From the NCBI GenBank assembly GCA_964636225.1, contig CAZWQM010000001.1, forward strand, positions 124,001-188,000: a stretch of DNA of 64,000 nt, given 5' to 3'. A program made the translations under genes and the position numbers. The first letter of the stretch is position 1. Each line of letters begins with the position of its first letter. Positions 53,118-62,344 of the stretch are shown piece after piece. Source of the stretch: UBA1858 sp964636225. GTDB lineage: Bacteria > Pseudomonadota > Gammaproteobacteria > UBA4575. Under the pieces are notes generated by a model. It worked only from the letters and a program-made list of their open reading frames with translations, was not told the origin of the DNA and made no database searches.

Positions 53118-54377
53118 ATGCAGTTTGAACATGTGACCTGCCCACATTGTGGGATACTTTGTGATGACCTGACCATAGAGGTCAGTGATTCCGCGTTAAA
53201 ACCACTCAATGTTGACCATCCACATTGCATTCGTGGGTTTACACAATCGTCGTTAGAAAGCGATCGCTTGCCTTCAGCAAAAATTAATGGTCAGGATGCC
53301 GCGCTGGATGACGCCATTAATCAAGCCGTCTCCATCCTGCTGTCTTCTTCCCAGCCTTTGATTAGCGGCTTAATCGCAGATGTGCAAGCCTGTAGAGAAG
53401 CGGTTGCCCTGGCGGATAAAGTGGGCGGCGTGATTGATCACGCTAATGGAAAATTCATGCGCGCCAATATTGCTGTTATGCAGAGGTTGGGCAAAGTGAA
53501 AACCACGTTAGCCGAAGCACGTAATCGTGCTGACAATATCATTATCTTTGGCTCCGAGGTACTTGAACGCTTTCCGCGCCTGATGGAGCGGATATTGACT
53601 CCGGGAAAAAGTCTTGGCACCAAAAACACAACACGCAAGACAATTACCATTATCGATTCACAAGCCCAGCAAGATGCCAGCACTGTCATGGCTGCACTCA
53701 AGGTCAACTATATGCGCCTTAATGCAAGTAGTCTTGAAGCAATCATTTTAAAACTGCAAAGCATTATTCAAAACGATACTCAGTCAGATCTTGAAGATGA
53801 TGTAACAGCAAACCTCATAAACATTTACAAAAATATTTTAAGTAGTCAGTACACCACTATGATCTGGAATGCTAACCTGCTTAATACTGAAACCGCTGAA
53901 CAGACAGTACAGGCACTGACTCTTTCCATAAAAACCCTGATGAAAGATATTCGCTGTGTAGGCTTACCTTTGGGTGGCTCCAAAGGAGAGATCACAGCCA
54001 GCCAGGTCGTCACATGGCAAACAGGTGTTCCCCTGCCGGTTTCATTTATGAGCGGTGTTCCGGTACACGATCCTGTTTTATATACGGGTTCCAATATGTT
54101 GGAAAACAACGAAGCGGACACACTGTTATGGCTATCTACCTACAGTGCCGATGATGTTCCGCCAGAAACAAATATTCCGACAATTGTGATTGGGCACCCC
54201 AATATGCAGGTGTCAGAAAAGACTGCGGTATACATCCCTGTGGGTGTACCCGGCATTGACAGTCGCGGACTGGCCTGCAGAACTGACAGTGTCGCAACCC
54301 TGCCACTGGCAAAGATTCGAAACAATAATTTAGCTATTGCCAGCGACGTATTAAATAAAATCACAGGAATGCTCTAG
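53118..54377 (+). CDS. fhcB: Formyltransferase/hydrolase complex subunit FhcB
   Basis: Subunit of Fhc related to the molybdopterin subunit of formylmethanofuran dehydrogenase. The N-terminal CPHCGILCDDL cysteines (8, 11, 15) that hold an Fe-S cluster in the archaeal enzyme are kept. The position where archaeal FmdB/FwdB has the metal-binding CHGP motif reads HANGK (about residue 109), ahead of TLAEARNRADNIIIFG. That fits the bacterial complex, which transfers and hydrolyses formyl groups without redox chemistry. 419 residues; first of fhcBADC, 8 bases before fhcA. Confidence 0.92.
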   Translation: MQFEHVTCPHCGILCDDLTIEVSDSALKPLNVDHPHCIRGFTQSSLESDRLPSAKINGQDAALDDAINQAVSILLSSSQPLISGLIADVQACREAVALADKVGGVIDHANGKFMRANIAVMQRLGKVKTTLAEARNRADNIIIFGSEVLERFPRLMERILTPGKSLGTKNTTRKTITIIDSQAQQDASTVMAALKVNYMRLNASSLEAIILKLQSIIQNDTQSDLEDDVTANLINIYKNILSSQYTTMIWNANLLNTETAEQTVQALTLSIKTLMKDIRCVGLPLGGSKGEITASQVVTWQTGVPLPVSFMSGVPVHDPVLYTGSNMLENNEADTLLWLSTYSADDVPPETNIPTIVIGHPNMQVSEKTAVYIPVGVPGIDSRGLACRTDSVATLPLAKIRNNNLAIASDVLNKITGML

Positions 54378-54385
54378 AGGGAACT

Positions 54386-56044
54386 ATGGCTATTAAACTC
54401 ACAGGCGGTGAAATCTACGATCCTGCACATCAGGTCGATGGTAAGCAGCAAGATCTATACATCGTTGATGGAAAAATTACACATCTGTTGCCAGACAACG
54501 AAAAAATAACTGAAACACATAGTATCAATGGATGCATCGTTATGGCTGGCGCCATTGATCTGCATTCTCATATCGGTGGCGGCAAAGTGAACATTGCTCG
54601 CACCATGATGCTGGAAGATGAGCATGCTCATCCTCATCTAGGCAATCATATATGCCGTTCCGGTAACGGTCATGCCGTACCCTCTACTTTTACAACCGGC
54701 TACCGTTATGCAGAAATGGGTTACACCGCATGCTTTGAACCGGCTGTACTTCCCGTCAATGCGCGTCAGGCTCATATGGAAATGGCCGATACACCTATGA
54801 TTGATAAAGGTGGCTATGTATTGCTAGGCAATGATGATTTCCTGCTTGGCATGATGCAAAAAAATGTCAGTCAGTCCGCGATAAATGATTATGTCGCCTG
54901 GATCCTGAATGCCAGTCAATGTATCGGCATTAAAGTGGTAAACGCGGGCGGTGTACATGCATTTAAATACAACCAGCGTCGGCTTGATGTTGATGAAGCC
55001 GGACCTGCAGGTAGCACCCCAAGAGAAATTATCGCCAGACTGAGTCGCGCCGTTCATGAGCTCGGCGTTCCACATCCATTGCATGTACATGCCAGTAATC
55101 TAGGCATTCCCGGCAACTTTAAGTCTACACTGCTGACAATGGCCGCCGCGGACGGCTTACCTATCCACCTGACCCATATTCAGTTTCATAGTTACGGTAC
55201 TGAGGGCGACTATAAGTTTTCTTCAGCCGCCTGCGAAATTGCCGAAGCGATTAACAGCAATCCAAATGTCACTGCAGATGTCGGTCAAATTATGTTTGGC
55301 CAGACAATTACTACTTCGGGTGACACGATGATGCAGTATTTTGGCCACGATCATGCGCATCCAAAGAAATGGACGGTGATGGACATTGAATGCGAAATGG
55401 GTTGCGGTGTCATTCCATTTAAGTATCGTGACAAAAGTTTTGTTAATGCCTTGCAGTGGGCCATTGGACTGGAAATCTTTTTACAGGTGAATGACCCCTG
55501 GCGAGTATTTCTTACCACAGACCATCCTAACGGCGCTCCATTTACCAGCTATCCACATCTAATCAAACTGTTAATGGATCGTTCATTCCGCAATGATGCA
55601 TTTAGTATCATTCATGAAGATGCACAGAAGATGTCGAACCTGGCCTCGATGGATAGAGAATACAGTTTGTATGAAATTGCGATTATGACACGCGCTGCAC
55701 CGGCGAGAATTCTTGGCTTAAGCAGTCAGGGGCATTTAGGTGAGGGCGCGACAGCAAATATTACTGTTTACCGCAAACAGGATGATGTAGAACAAATGTT
55801 TGCCAAACCGTCACTGGTGTTCAAAAACGGAAAACTGATCGTCATAGATGGCGAAGTCATAGAATCCGTCAAGGGTGTCACTCACGTGGTTAAGCCTGAG
55901 TATGATGCCGGTGTCGAGAAATCTTTAAGTAAATACTTTGATGACTACCAAACTATTTCACTACCAAACTTTAAAATCTCCAATGATGAGATGGCAGAAT
56001 GCATTGGCAGCAAAATAGAAGTTCATCCATGCACAAGAAAATAA
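54386..56044 (+). CDS. fhcA: Formyltransferase/hydrolase complex subunit FhcA
   Basis: Metal-dependent amidohydrolase subunit that releases formate from formyl-methylofuran. The zinc site starts with GAIDLHSHIGGGKVN (His60, His62), later HPLHVHASNLGIPGN and LTHIQFHSYG give further histidines, and FLTTDHPNGAPFTSYPHLI holds the catalytic aspartate region. 552 residues matches the family. An AGAGGGAAC ribosome site precedes the ATG. It is followed by fhcD after 4 bases. Confidence 0.95.
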   Translation: MAIKLTGGEIYDPAHQVDGKQQDLYIVDGKITHLLPDNEKITETHSINGCIVMAGAIDLHSHIGGGKVNIARTMMLEDEHAHPHLGNHICRSGNGHAVPSTFTTGYRYAEMGYTACFEPAVLPVNARQAHMEMADTPMIDKGGYVLLGNDDFLLGMMQKNVSQSAINDYVAWILNASQCIGIKVVNAGGVHAFKYNQRRLDVDEAGPAGSTPREIIARLSRAVHELGVPHPLHVHASNLGIPGNFKSTLLTMAAADGLPIHLTHIQFHSYGTEGDYKFSSAACEIAEAINSNPNVTADVGQIMFGQTITTSGDTMMQYFGHDHAHPKKWTVMDIECEMGCGVIPFKYRDKSFVNALQWAIGLEIFLQVNDPWRVFLTTDHPNGAPFTSYPHLIKLLMDRSFRNDAFSIIHEDAQKMSNLASMDREYSLYEIAIMTRAAPARILGLSSQGHLGEGATANITVYRKQDDVEQMFAKPSLVFKNGKLIVIDGEVIESVKGVTHVVKPEYDAGVEKSLSKYFDDYQTISLPNFKISNDEMAECIGSKIEVHPCTRK

Positions 56045-56048
56045 GAAC

Positions 56049-56948
56049 ATGATAATTAATGGTGTTTTAATTGATGATACTTTCTCGGAAGCATTCTCCA
56101 TGAGTGCCACCCGAATTATCATCACTGCAATAAATTATAAATGGGCACGCCATGCCGCTGAAACCATGACAGGTTTTGCAACCTCTGTGATCGGATGTAA
56201 AGTCGAAGCCGGAATTGAACGCACCATAGGAAACCATGAAACTCCGGATGGTCGTCCCGGGATTTCAGTACTGCTGTTTTCAACAGACAGAAAGTCTCTG
56301 GAAAAACAGTTGGAAGCGCGCATCGGACAATGTGTATTAACCTGCCCTACCACCGCGGTTTTCTCCGGCATGGAGACTGAAGAGAAGATTGCTCTGGGAA
56401 AAAATTTACGCTATTTCGGTGATGGCTATCAAACTTCAAAGTTGATTGGAGACAAACGCTACTGGCGCATACCTGTTATGGACGGTGAATTTGTCTGTGA
56501 AGAAACTACCGGTGTGCAGAAAGCGATTGGAGGTGGAAACCTGTTAATTTTTGCGCGCACAGTTTCCCAAGTATTGCTGGCCTGTGAGGCTGCCATTGAC
56601 TCAATGAGCATGTTACCAAATATCATTCTGCCTTTCCCAGGAGGCGGCGTACGTTCCGGCTCCAAAGTAGGCTCAAAATATAAAAATCTGGGTGCTTCGA
56701 CCAATCATAATTATTGCCCTACTCTTAAGGGTCAACCAGGCAATCTGCTGGACAAGAACATTGAAGCAGTAATGGAAATTGTTATTGATGGTTTAACTGC
56801 GAAAGATGTTCGACTGGCAATGAATCGTGGTATTGAAGCCATATGCGACCTGGGCAAATCACAGGGAATTGAAAAAATTACAGGTGGAAACTATGGCGGT
56901 AAATTAGGCCAGCACCACTTCCACTTAAGAGAGATTGCTAATGAGTAA
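56049..56948 (+). CDS. fhcD: Formylmethanofuran:H4MPT formyltransferase subunit FhcD
   Basis: Transfers the formyl group from formyl-H4MPT to methylofuran within the Fhc complex. The start NGVLIDDTFSEAFSMSATRIIITA, the segment IGCKVEAGIERTIGNHETPDGRPGISVLLFS, and the end ITGGNYGGKLGQHHFHLREI are Ftr hallmarks. 299 residues. The stop of this gene is 5 bases before the fhcC start. Confidence 0.96.
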   Translation: MIINGVLIDDTFSEAFSMSATRIIITAINYKWARHAAETMTGFATSVIGCKVEAGIERTIGNHETPDGRPGISVLLFSTDRKSLEKQLEARIGQCVLTCPTTAVFSGMETEEKIALGKNLRYFGDGYQTSKLIGDKRYWRIPVMDGEFVCEETTGVQKAIGGGNLLIFARTVSQVLLACEAAIDSMSMLPNIILPFPGGGVRSGSKVGSKYKNLGASTNHNYCPTLKGQPGNLLDKNIEAVMEIVIDGLTAKDVRLAMNRGIEAICDLGKSQGIEKITGGNYGGKLGQHHFHLREIANE

Positions 56949-56953
56949 TACAA

Positions 56954-57778
56954 ATGATTAACACCATCGTCACATATAACAACACAACCGGTGCTCGTAT
57001 TGATATGCGCTGGTTAAGCGAAGCCATTAACGGCAAATATTCTCAGGAACAAGCAAGCCTGCTACACATTTCTGTAGGCAACCAGTCTGTGCCCGCGGGT
57101 GATATATTTACGATCTCAGGCAACTTCGATAATGAAGACATTCAGCTGAATGGTGCTACTGCCAAATTAGATTACGTGGGACATGCTTTAGCAGATGGAC
57201 AACATCTTACAGTCACCGGAGATTGCGGACATTATCTGGGTGCAGAACTTAATGGTGGCAAACTTAGTGTTAATGGAAACAGTCTCGATTATACAGGCTG
57301 CAGTATGCGTAAGGGCTTGATCGAAATTCAGGGCAACAGTCGCGATTATCTGGGAGGCGCCTATACAGGCCATAAAAAAGGGATGTCTGGCGGTACTATT
57401 CTTGTTCACGGAGACGCCGGCAATTTCACAGGTGACTTAATGCGCAGAGGCATTATTATGATTACGGGTGATATTGGCGACTACTGCGGTAGCCGCATGA
57501 TTGCCGGAACCATCACCAACCTAGGTAAAATCGGCAATCATGTTGGTGTGGGCATGCGCAGAGGAACACTACTATTACCCGAATTACCAGAACAAATGCC
57601 AGACACTTTTACCAACTGTGGCCGACATAATTTAGGTTATCTAACACTATTGCTTCATGAACTGAGAACTTATGACAGCGAGTTCAAGTCATTACATTCC
57701 ATGCGACGACGCGTGCAAAAATACATGGGAGATGCTTCCGTCGATGGCTTGGGTGAGATTCTTATCTGGATTGGATAA
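56954..57778 (+). CDS. fhcC: Formyltransferase/hydrolase complex subunit FhcC
   Basis: Beta-helix subunit related to FwdC and to the C-terminal domain of glutamate synthase, forming the channel wall between the two active sites. It contains at least five repeats of the G-x-x-G-x-x-x-G type (GDCGHYLGAELNGG, GNSRDYLGGAYTG, GDAGNFTGDLMRRG, GDIGDYCGSRMIAG, GKIGNHVGVGMRRG), about 19 residues apart. 274 residues. Last of the four fhc genes. Confidence 0.94.
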   Translation: MINTIVTYNNTTGARIDMRWLSEAINGKYSQEQASLLHISVGNQSVPAGDIFTISGNFDNEDIQLNGATAKLDYVGHALADGQHLTVTGDCGHYLGAELNGGKLSVNGNSLDYTGCSMRKGLIEIQGNSRDYLGGAYTGHKKGMSGGTILVHGDAGNFTGDLMRRGIIMITGDIGDYCGSRMIAGTITNLGKIGNHVGVGMRRGTLLLPELPEQMPDTFTNCGRHNLGYLTLLLHELRTYDSEFKSLHSMRRRVQKYMGDASVDGLGEILIWIG

Positions 57779-57854
57779 GAAGATTACATGAGTTACATAT
57801 TTATGCTGTTAAAACTTACTTCATAATCCATAAATTTAATTACAGGAGGCCAAC

Positions 57855-58127
57855 ATGCCAAAATATATTATTGAAAGAGAAATACCTGACGCAGGCAGCC
57901 TGACTGCAGCTGACCTGCAGGGCATTTCACAAAAATCTTGCAGCATTCTGAAAAACATGGGCCCCCAAATTCAATGGGTTGAGAGCTTTGTCACTGCAAA
58001 CAAAGTTTACTGCACTTATATCGCTCCCAATGAAGATGAAATCCGCAAGCATGCCGAGGAAGGTGGATTCCCTACAAACAGTATTGCAGAAATCAAGGCG
58101 GTGATTGACCCCACTACATCAGAGTAA
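57855..58127 (+). CDS. DUF4242-family small protein
   Basis: A 90-residue protein of the DUF4242 family, ferredoxin-like barrels of which one member is a nickel-binding protein. It reads MPKYIIEREIPDAGSLTAADL and later WVESFVTANKVYCTYIAPNEDEIRKHAEEGGFP's conserved His/Glu region. A strong AGGAGG lies 7 bases before ATG, and the gene is placed after fhcC and before the terminator at 58219, so it is probably co-expressed with fhc. Function is unknown; it is a candidate accessory protein, not a proven C1 component. Confidence 0.8.
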   Translation: MPKYIIEREIPDAGSLTAADLQGISQKSCSILKNMGPQIQWVESFVTANKVYCTYIAPNEDEIRKHAEEGGFPTNSIAEIKAVIDPTTSE

Positions 58128-58218
58128 ATTAAATTTAATTTATACTGTAAAATCGACATATCGCAATATAAGCCCAGCCAAATTTTGTGTTTTCTGGCAA
58201 TTTAACGATGTAAACTTA

Positions 58219-58244
58219 AAAAGCCCTCATTAGAGGGCTTTTTT
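58219..58244 (+). terminator. Intrinsic terminator of the fhc operon
   Basis: Perfect 10-base stem (58219-58228 with 58233-58242) with a 4-base ATTA loop and a T tract, 92 bases past the DUF4242 stop. The A-rich opposite arm allows it to serve the minus-strand alcohol dehydrogenase-like gene too. Confidence 0.88.
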
Positions 58245-58272
58245 ATTGACACTATATTTATGCTTACGATCT

Positions 58273-59313
58273 TCAAAATCCCGCAAGCACGATCTTTCCC
58301 ACCGCTCGACCACTTTCAATATGTGCATGTGCGCGTTTTAAATTTTCAGCATTAATAGTTCCGTAATCTTCACCCAGAGTCGTTTTGATTTCGCCCGCAT
58401 CAACCAGCTCAGCCAAAGCAGTAAGCAGTTCATGTTGTTTAAGCATATCGCGGGTTGAAAACATCGATCGAGTAAACATGAATTCCCAATGCAAGGAAGC
58501 TGACTTCTTTTTTAATTTAAGAATATCAATGTTTTCTTTTGGATCATCAATCAATGCAAATTTACCTTGCGGCGCCAGCACATCCACTATTTGGTCATAA
58601 TGCTGGTCAGTATGAGTAAGACTAATTACATGAGTAACCTCTTGAATATTTATCTCCTCCAGTTGAGGCGCTAAAGGTTGATGGTGGTTAATCACATAAT
58701 TCGCGCCCAAACTGGTTACCCAATCCTGACTCGATTCTCTTGATGCCGTAGCAATGACAATGGCATCGGTCAACCTGGATGCCAGTTGTATCAGAATAGA
58801 ACCCACGCCTCCGGCTGCACCAATAATTAAAACAGCAGGTCGAGATTCTGTCGAGACTTGTAACGGTGTATCCTGGCGCATGGCTGTAAAGCCCAAACGA
58901 TCAAACAGCAGTTCCCAGGCTGTAATGGCAGTTAACGGTAATGCTGCCGCTTCTATATTGGACAGTGAAGCCGGTTTTAAAGCGGTAATGCGTTCATCCA
59001 CCAGTTGGTATTCAGAGTTGGAACCGGGTCGAGTGAGATCGCCAGCATACCAAACCGAGTCACCGGTTTTGAATAACTCGACCTGATCACCCACCGCCAC
59101 CACTTCACCAACGGCATCCCAGCCAAGCACTTTATAGTCTCCGTTGGCAGGTGATACAGTGCATCGCACCTTGCAATCAACCGGGTTAACTGAAATTGCA
59201 TGCACTTGAATCAGCAAATCCCGACCCTTGGCATCAGGCATGGGTAATTCGATATCAATTAACGCATCCGGGTGATCTATGGCGTGGGAATGCAAATAGC
59301 CAATAGCTTTCAT
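58273..59313 (-). CDS. Zinc-type alcohol dehydrogenase family protein (quinone oxidoreductase-like)
   Basis: A 346-residue MDR-family NADPH oxidoreductase: HAISVNPVDCKVR at the catalytic-domain start, GWDAVGEVVAVG, and the nucleotide fold VLIIGAAGGVGSILIQLA. It lacks the usual paired zinc cysteines, so it more likely reduces quinones or enones than alcohols. The frame is open upstream to 59403, but ATG 59313 starts at the conserved MKAIGYLHS and is preferred. No obvious link to the neighbouring C1 or thiol genes. Confidence 0.88.
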   Translation of the reverse strand: MKAIGYLHSHAIDHPDALIDIELPMPDAKGRDLLIQVHAISVNPVDCKVRCTVSPANGDYKVLGWDAVGEVVAVGDQVELFKTGDSVWYAGDLTRPGSNSEYQLVDERITALKPASLSNIEAAALPLTAITAWELLFDRLGFTAMRQDTPLQVSTESRPAVLIIGAAGGVGSILIQLASRLTDAIVIATASRESSQDWVTSLGANYVINHHQPLAPQLEEINIQEVTHVISLTHTDQHYDQIVDVLAPQGKFALIDDPKENIDILKLKKKSASLHWEFMFTRSMFSTRDMLKQHELLTALAELVDAGEIKTTLGEDYGTINAENLKRAHAHIESGRAVGKIVLAGF

Positions 59314-59439
59314 TTCAATCCGCCTATTTCGTGAGCAGTCGATAAAATAGCAGTATAAAAATAACCTCACACTGACAAAAGTCATAACAGTGAGTCTTTT
59401 CAAAAAGTGTCTTAGAATAAAATAGCGGTGGTTTATAGC

Positions 59440-59727
59440 CTATGGCGAACCAAACATACAACCTTGCTCTGTCACTACCACTGGGAAGTCGCCCAGACTT
59501 CTCATAGTACTGGCTACAGCGTACTGTTCCAGTTGAGAAGCAATATCATCCGCGTTATTGGTGTGCATGGCAGAGTACATAACTCTGATAAAGTGTGTAT
59601 CTGAAGGCGCCATCAGGCGAAAGCAGTAGCTTTCTTTATCCAGCTCTTCCTGGATTTCAGATTCTGGGAATTCGGTTTGCAGATAGGTCAGTACGGCATC
59701 TCGAATCTCTACTCGGTACTCAGTCAT
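59440..59727 (-). CDS. Small conserved-looking protein of unknown function
   Basis: A 95-residue soluble protein, MTEYRVEIRDAVLTYLQTEF at the N-terminus and SLGDFPVVVTEQGCMFGSP at the end, with an acidic helical first third. I recognise no family. It has no signal peptide and no metal motif beyond two isolated cysteines. It follows the TlpA-like gene by 36 bases on the same strand and may be the last gene of the mto operon, which is the only hint of function. Confidence 0.65.
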   Translation of the reverse strand: MTEYRVEIRDAVLTYLQTEFPESEIQEELDKESYCFRLMAPSDTHFIRVMYSAMHTNNADDIASQLEQYAVASTMRSLGDFPVVVTEQGCMFGSP

Positions 59728-59763
59728 CTCAATACACCTGAATAGCCTTTATACGTCTTGTGG

Positions 59764-60348
59764 TTACCCCTGCACCTTATTCGGTTCAATTGCTGCCAGA
59801 CGCTCGTACTCTTTCATAATATCGCGCAGAAACTTAACCATCTCGTCAGAGCTCCAGTCACGCTCACCCGTCGCTTTATAAATAATCTTTCCTGACGGGC
59901 TGATTAGAAATGTAGTTGGTAATCCTGAAACTTCCCAGCTGGATAAAGACATATTTTTGTCAATCACAATGTCAAAATCGACGGGCCTGTCTTTAAGAAA
60001 CTGTTTAACCGTGGCCAGTGCTGGCCCGACGTGAATGCCAACCACTTCCAGCCCATGCTGTCCTTTGAGTTTATTGTGCAACTCATTTAGGGCGGGCATC
60101 TCCTTCACACAAGGAGGACACCAGGTTGCCCAAAAATTCAGCAACACAAATTTACCTTCATAATCCGACAGGCTGATATCTGAGCCTTGTGTACTCATTA
60201 AGGTGAAATTAGAGGCTTTGGAGTTAGGAACTTTATCCATTAAGCCACTTGCATTCAGCATGGGTACCATGATCAACAGCATAATAAGCAAACCAAGAGA
60301 AATTCCCGTGGTGTGGTTAATTTTTGATTTCATATAACTATATTTCAT
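59764..60348 (-). CDS. TlpA-like membrane-anchored thioredoxin
   Basis: Periplasmic thiol:disulfide oxidoreductase anchored by a hydrophobic N-terminus (about residues 17-32). Redox motif WATWCPPC (Cys77, Cys80) and cis-proline segment GLPTTFLISPSG. The C-terminal RDWSSDEMVKFLRDIMKEYE is nearly repeated in the next gene, so the two are paralogues. Possible partners are MtoX, the SCO protein or the cytochromes upstream. Starts at 60348 or 60333 are both possible; 60348 is used. Confidence 0.85.
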   Translation of the reverse strand: MKYSYMKSKINHTTGISLGLLIMLLIMVPMLNASGLMDKVPNSKASNFTLMSTQGSDISLSDYEGKFVLLNFWATWCPPCVKEMPALNELHNKLKGQHGLEVVGIHVGPALATVKQFLKDRPVDFDIVIDKNMSLSSWEVSGLPTTFLISPSGKIIYKATGERDWSSDEMVKFLRDIMKEYERLAAIEPNKVQG

Positions 60349-60450
60349 AATCACCGCTTTGTTGGATGTATAGGGTAATAGGAGTCAGAATATTCAATTA
60401 AGTTCTTTACAGCGGATTTTCCTGCCCTGAGTGACTATTTATCAGCGATT

Positions 60451-60984
60451 TTATTGTTCCGATGGTTTATTTTCTTCGTAATCGGCAATAATGACTCTTA
60501 AAAATTTCACCATTTGTGGTGAACTCCAGGCTCTAGCACCCACCGCCCTGTATGCAAAATCGCCATCAGGGGTCAATAAATATGATGTTGGAAGTGAGGG
60601 TATTCCCCAATGTCCCAGTTCCAGATTCAGGTCCATCACCACGCTGTAACTAACCGGTGATAATTCCAGTTGCTTATTCACAGCTTCAACCTCTGGGCCG
60701 GCATGAACGGCTACTATCTCGAGTACATTCTCATCGGCAAATTGCTCTCGCAGATCTTGAAGAAAAGTTAATTCCGCAAGACAACTTGCGCATCGGGTTG
60801 ACCAGAAACTTACTAGCACAAACTTGCCTTTCAGATCATCCAAATTAAACATGCCGCCGGTGGAATACGGCAAGGTAAAGTTTTTTGCATGCATGGTCCG
60901 TGGCATTGCATCCAGCAATCTGTCAGCATTTGCGATTGAACATAACAAAAGTAAAGCAATCGCACTTAGCACTCTTTTTATCAT
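60451..60984 (-). CDS. TlpA-like secreted thioredoxin, second copy
   Basis: Periplasmic thioredoxin of 177 residues with signal peptide (cleavage after SIANA, residue 20). The redox motif is WSTRCASC (Cys65, Cys68), so the usual WC is replaced by RC and the inner pair by Ala-Ser, which would change its redox potential. Cis-proline segment SLPTSYLLTPDG and the end RAWSSPQMVKFLRVIIADYEEN mirror the other TlpA-like protein. It lies 10 bases behind the MauG-like gene, in the same direction as mtoX. Confidence 0.85.
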   Translation of the reverse strand: MIKRVLSAIALLLLCSIANADRLLDAMPRTMHAKNFTLPYSTGGMFNLDDLKGKFVLVSFWSTRCASCLAELTFLQDLREQFADENVLEIVAVHAGPEVEAVNKQLELSPVSYSVVMDLNLELGHWGIPSLPTSYLLTPDGDFAYRAVGARAWSSPQMVKFLRVIIADYEENKPSEQ

Positions 60985-60994
60985 ATTTTTTTAT

Positions 60995-62341
60995 CTATTC
61001 CACTTTGAATTCTGAATCGTTAGCCCAATTAGGATCATCTGAACTCAGATCCCCTATTGGCGCTGCAAACGCATCGGCAACAATGGTTTCTATATTATCG
61101 CCTGTCAAACTACGCATAAACGTGACAATCTGATCCATTTCTTTATCAGATAAATTGAGCGGTGTGATTAACGGACTGAGCAATTCATTTGGCACGCCAC
61201 CTCTATTATAAAACTCCACCACTTGTTTCAAGGTGGTAAAAGCACCGTCATGCATATAAGGTTTCGTGAGCGCCACATTGCGCAAACTGGTCGTACGATA
61301 TTTCCATCGATCAAATGGATTTTCTGTAATGGTATATAAGCCGACGTCATTTTCTTTAGGCTTCTGTCGAACCGAATCGATTAAACTTGTATCTACATTA
61401 ACAAACACACCGGGTGCCAGCTGAACATGGGTTTTTTCGGGCTTAATACCCATTGAAACGGCATAGCCATGCCCCGTATTGTGCATTTGATTATCAGTAA
61501 ACAGGGCATAGTCTTCATTAATCAGGTGACATGATGAACACTTCGCCTTACCCGTAAACAACGCAAAACCGGCTTCTTCATCTTCTGACAGCGCATCTTC
61601 CTGTTTGCCAAAATACCAGCGATCAAAGCGGGAATTTGCCGAATTCAAAGTGCTTTGATAACTTGCCAACGCCTCGCCTACAGTTTCCATGGAAGGCCCT
61701 TTGCCGTCAAAGGCGGCTTCAAACATGCCATCGTATTGATTAATTTTTTTGATTTTATTAATCACATATCCCACGGATGGGTTGGCCATTTCATTATGTG
61801 CCAGCAGCGGTGACCATGCCTGCTGTACCAGACTGTCTTCCCTGCCGTCATGAAACAATAAATCATAATAACCTACGTTATAAATTGTCGGACTGTTGCG
61901 CTTAACACTGCGTCCTTCGAGGCCAATAGCGGTGGCTATTTCGTTATTGGTAAACCCTTGTTCCGGTATATGGCAAATAGCGCAGGAGAAAGTATCATTT
62001 AATGACAAACGCCGATCATAAAAAAGCAGACGCCCCAGCTTTACTTTCTCTTCAGTAATCTCATGGTCATCTGAAGGTTTTAAAGCTGGCAACCCCAAAG
62101 GAGGTTGACGAACAAACTGAAGAAGGTCTGTTTCCTTGCCTTTCCTTGCCGTAACACTCAAAGAGTTTGTTATATAACCTTCATGCTCGTAACCTTCTTT
62201 GCGGTCCCCTGGACCATAGATGGCTTCTTTGTTTACATCATTTTGTGTAGAGGCAATCAGTGGGACTGAAGTGCTTGTAAATAAGCCCCCTGTGCATAGT
62301 AGCCATATCAAGCAATGTATCGTGCATGAATAACGCTTCAT
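60995..62341 (-). CDS. MauG-like diheme cytochrome c peroxidase
   Basis: Periplasmic diheme protein of 448 residues: signal peptide (to about residue 30), first haem site CAICH (120-124), second CSSCH (about 268-272), and typical segments GRLLFYDRRLSLN, SPTIYNVGYYDLLFHDGRE and FRTTSLRNVALTKPYMHDG-like YRTTSLRNVALTKPYMHDG. It resembles MauG, which oxidises protein residues with peroxide. In methanethiol oxidase operons such a protein is thought to mature MtoX; using the H2O2 made by MtoX is the other possibility. It follows the SCO gene after 3 bases. Confidence 0.9.
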   Translation of the reverse strand: MKRYSCTIHCLIWLLCTGGLFTSTSVPLIASTQNDVNKEAIYGPGDRKEGYEHEGYITNSLSVTARKGKETDLLQFVRQPPLGLPALKPSDDHEITEEKVKLGRLLFYDRRLSLNDTFSCAICHIPEQGFTNNEIATAIGLEGRSVKRNSPTIYNVGYYDLLFHDGREDSLVQQAWSPLLAHNEMANPSVGYVINKIKKINQYDGMFEAAFDGKGPSMETVGEALASYQSTLNSANSRFDRWYFGKQEDALSEDEEAGFALFTGKAKCSSCHLINEDYALFTDNQMHNTGHGYAVSMGIKPEKTHVQLAPGVFVNVDTSLIDSVRQKPKENDVGLYTITENPFDRWKYRTTSLRNVALTKPYMHDGAFTTLKQVVEFYNRGGVPNELLSPLITPLNLSDKEMDQIVTFMRSLTGDNIETIVADAFAAPIGDLSSDDPNWANDSEFKVE

Positions 62342-62344
62342 AGA

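Noticed and set aside
57788..57826. 12-codon frame after fhcC
   Set aside because: Too short, no ribosome site, and lies in the leader of the DUF4242 gene.
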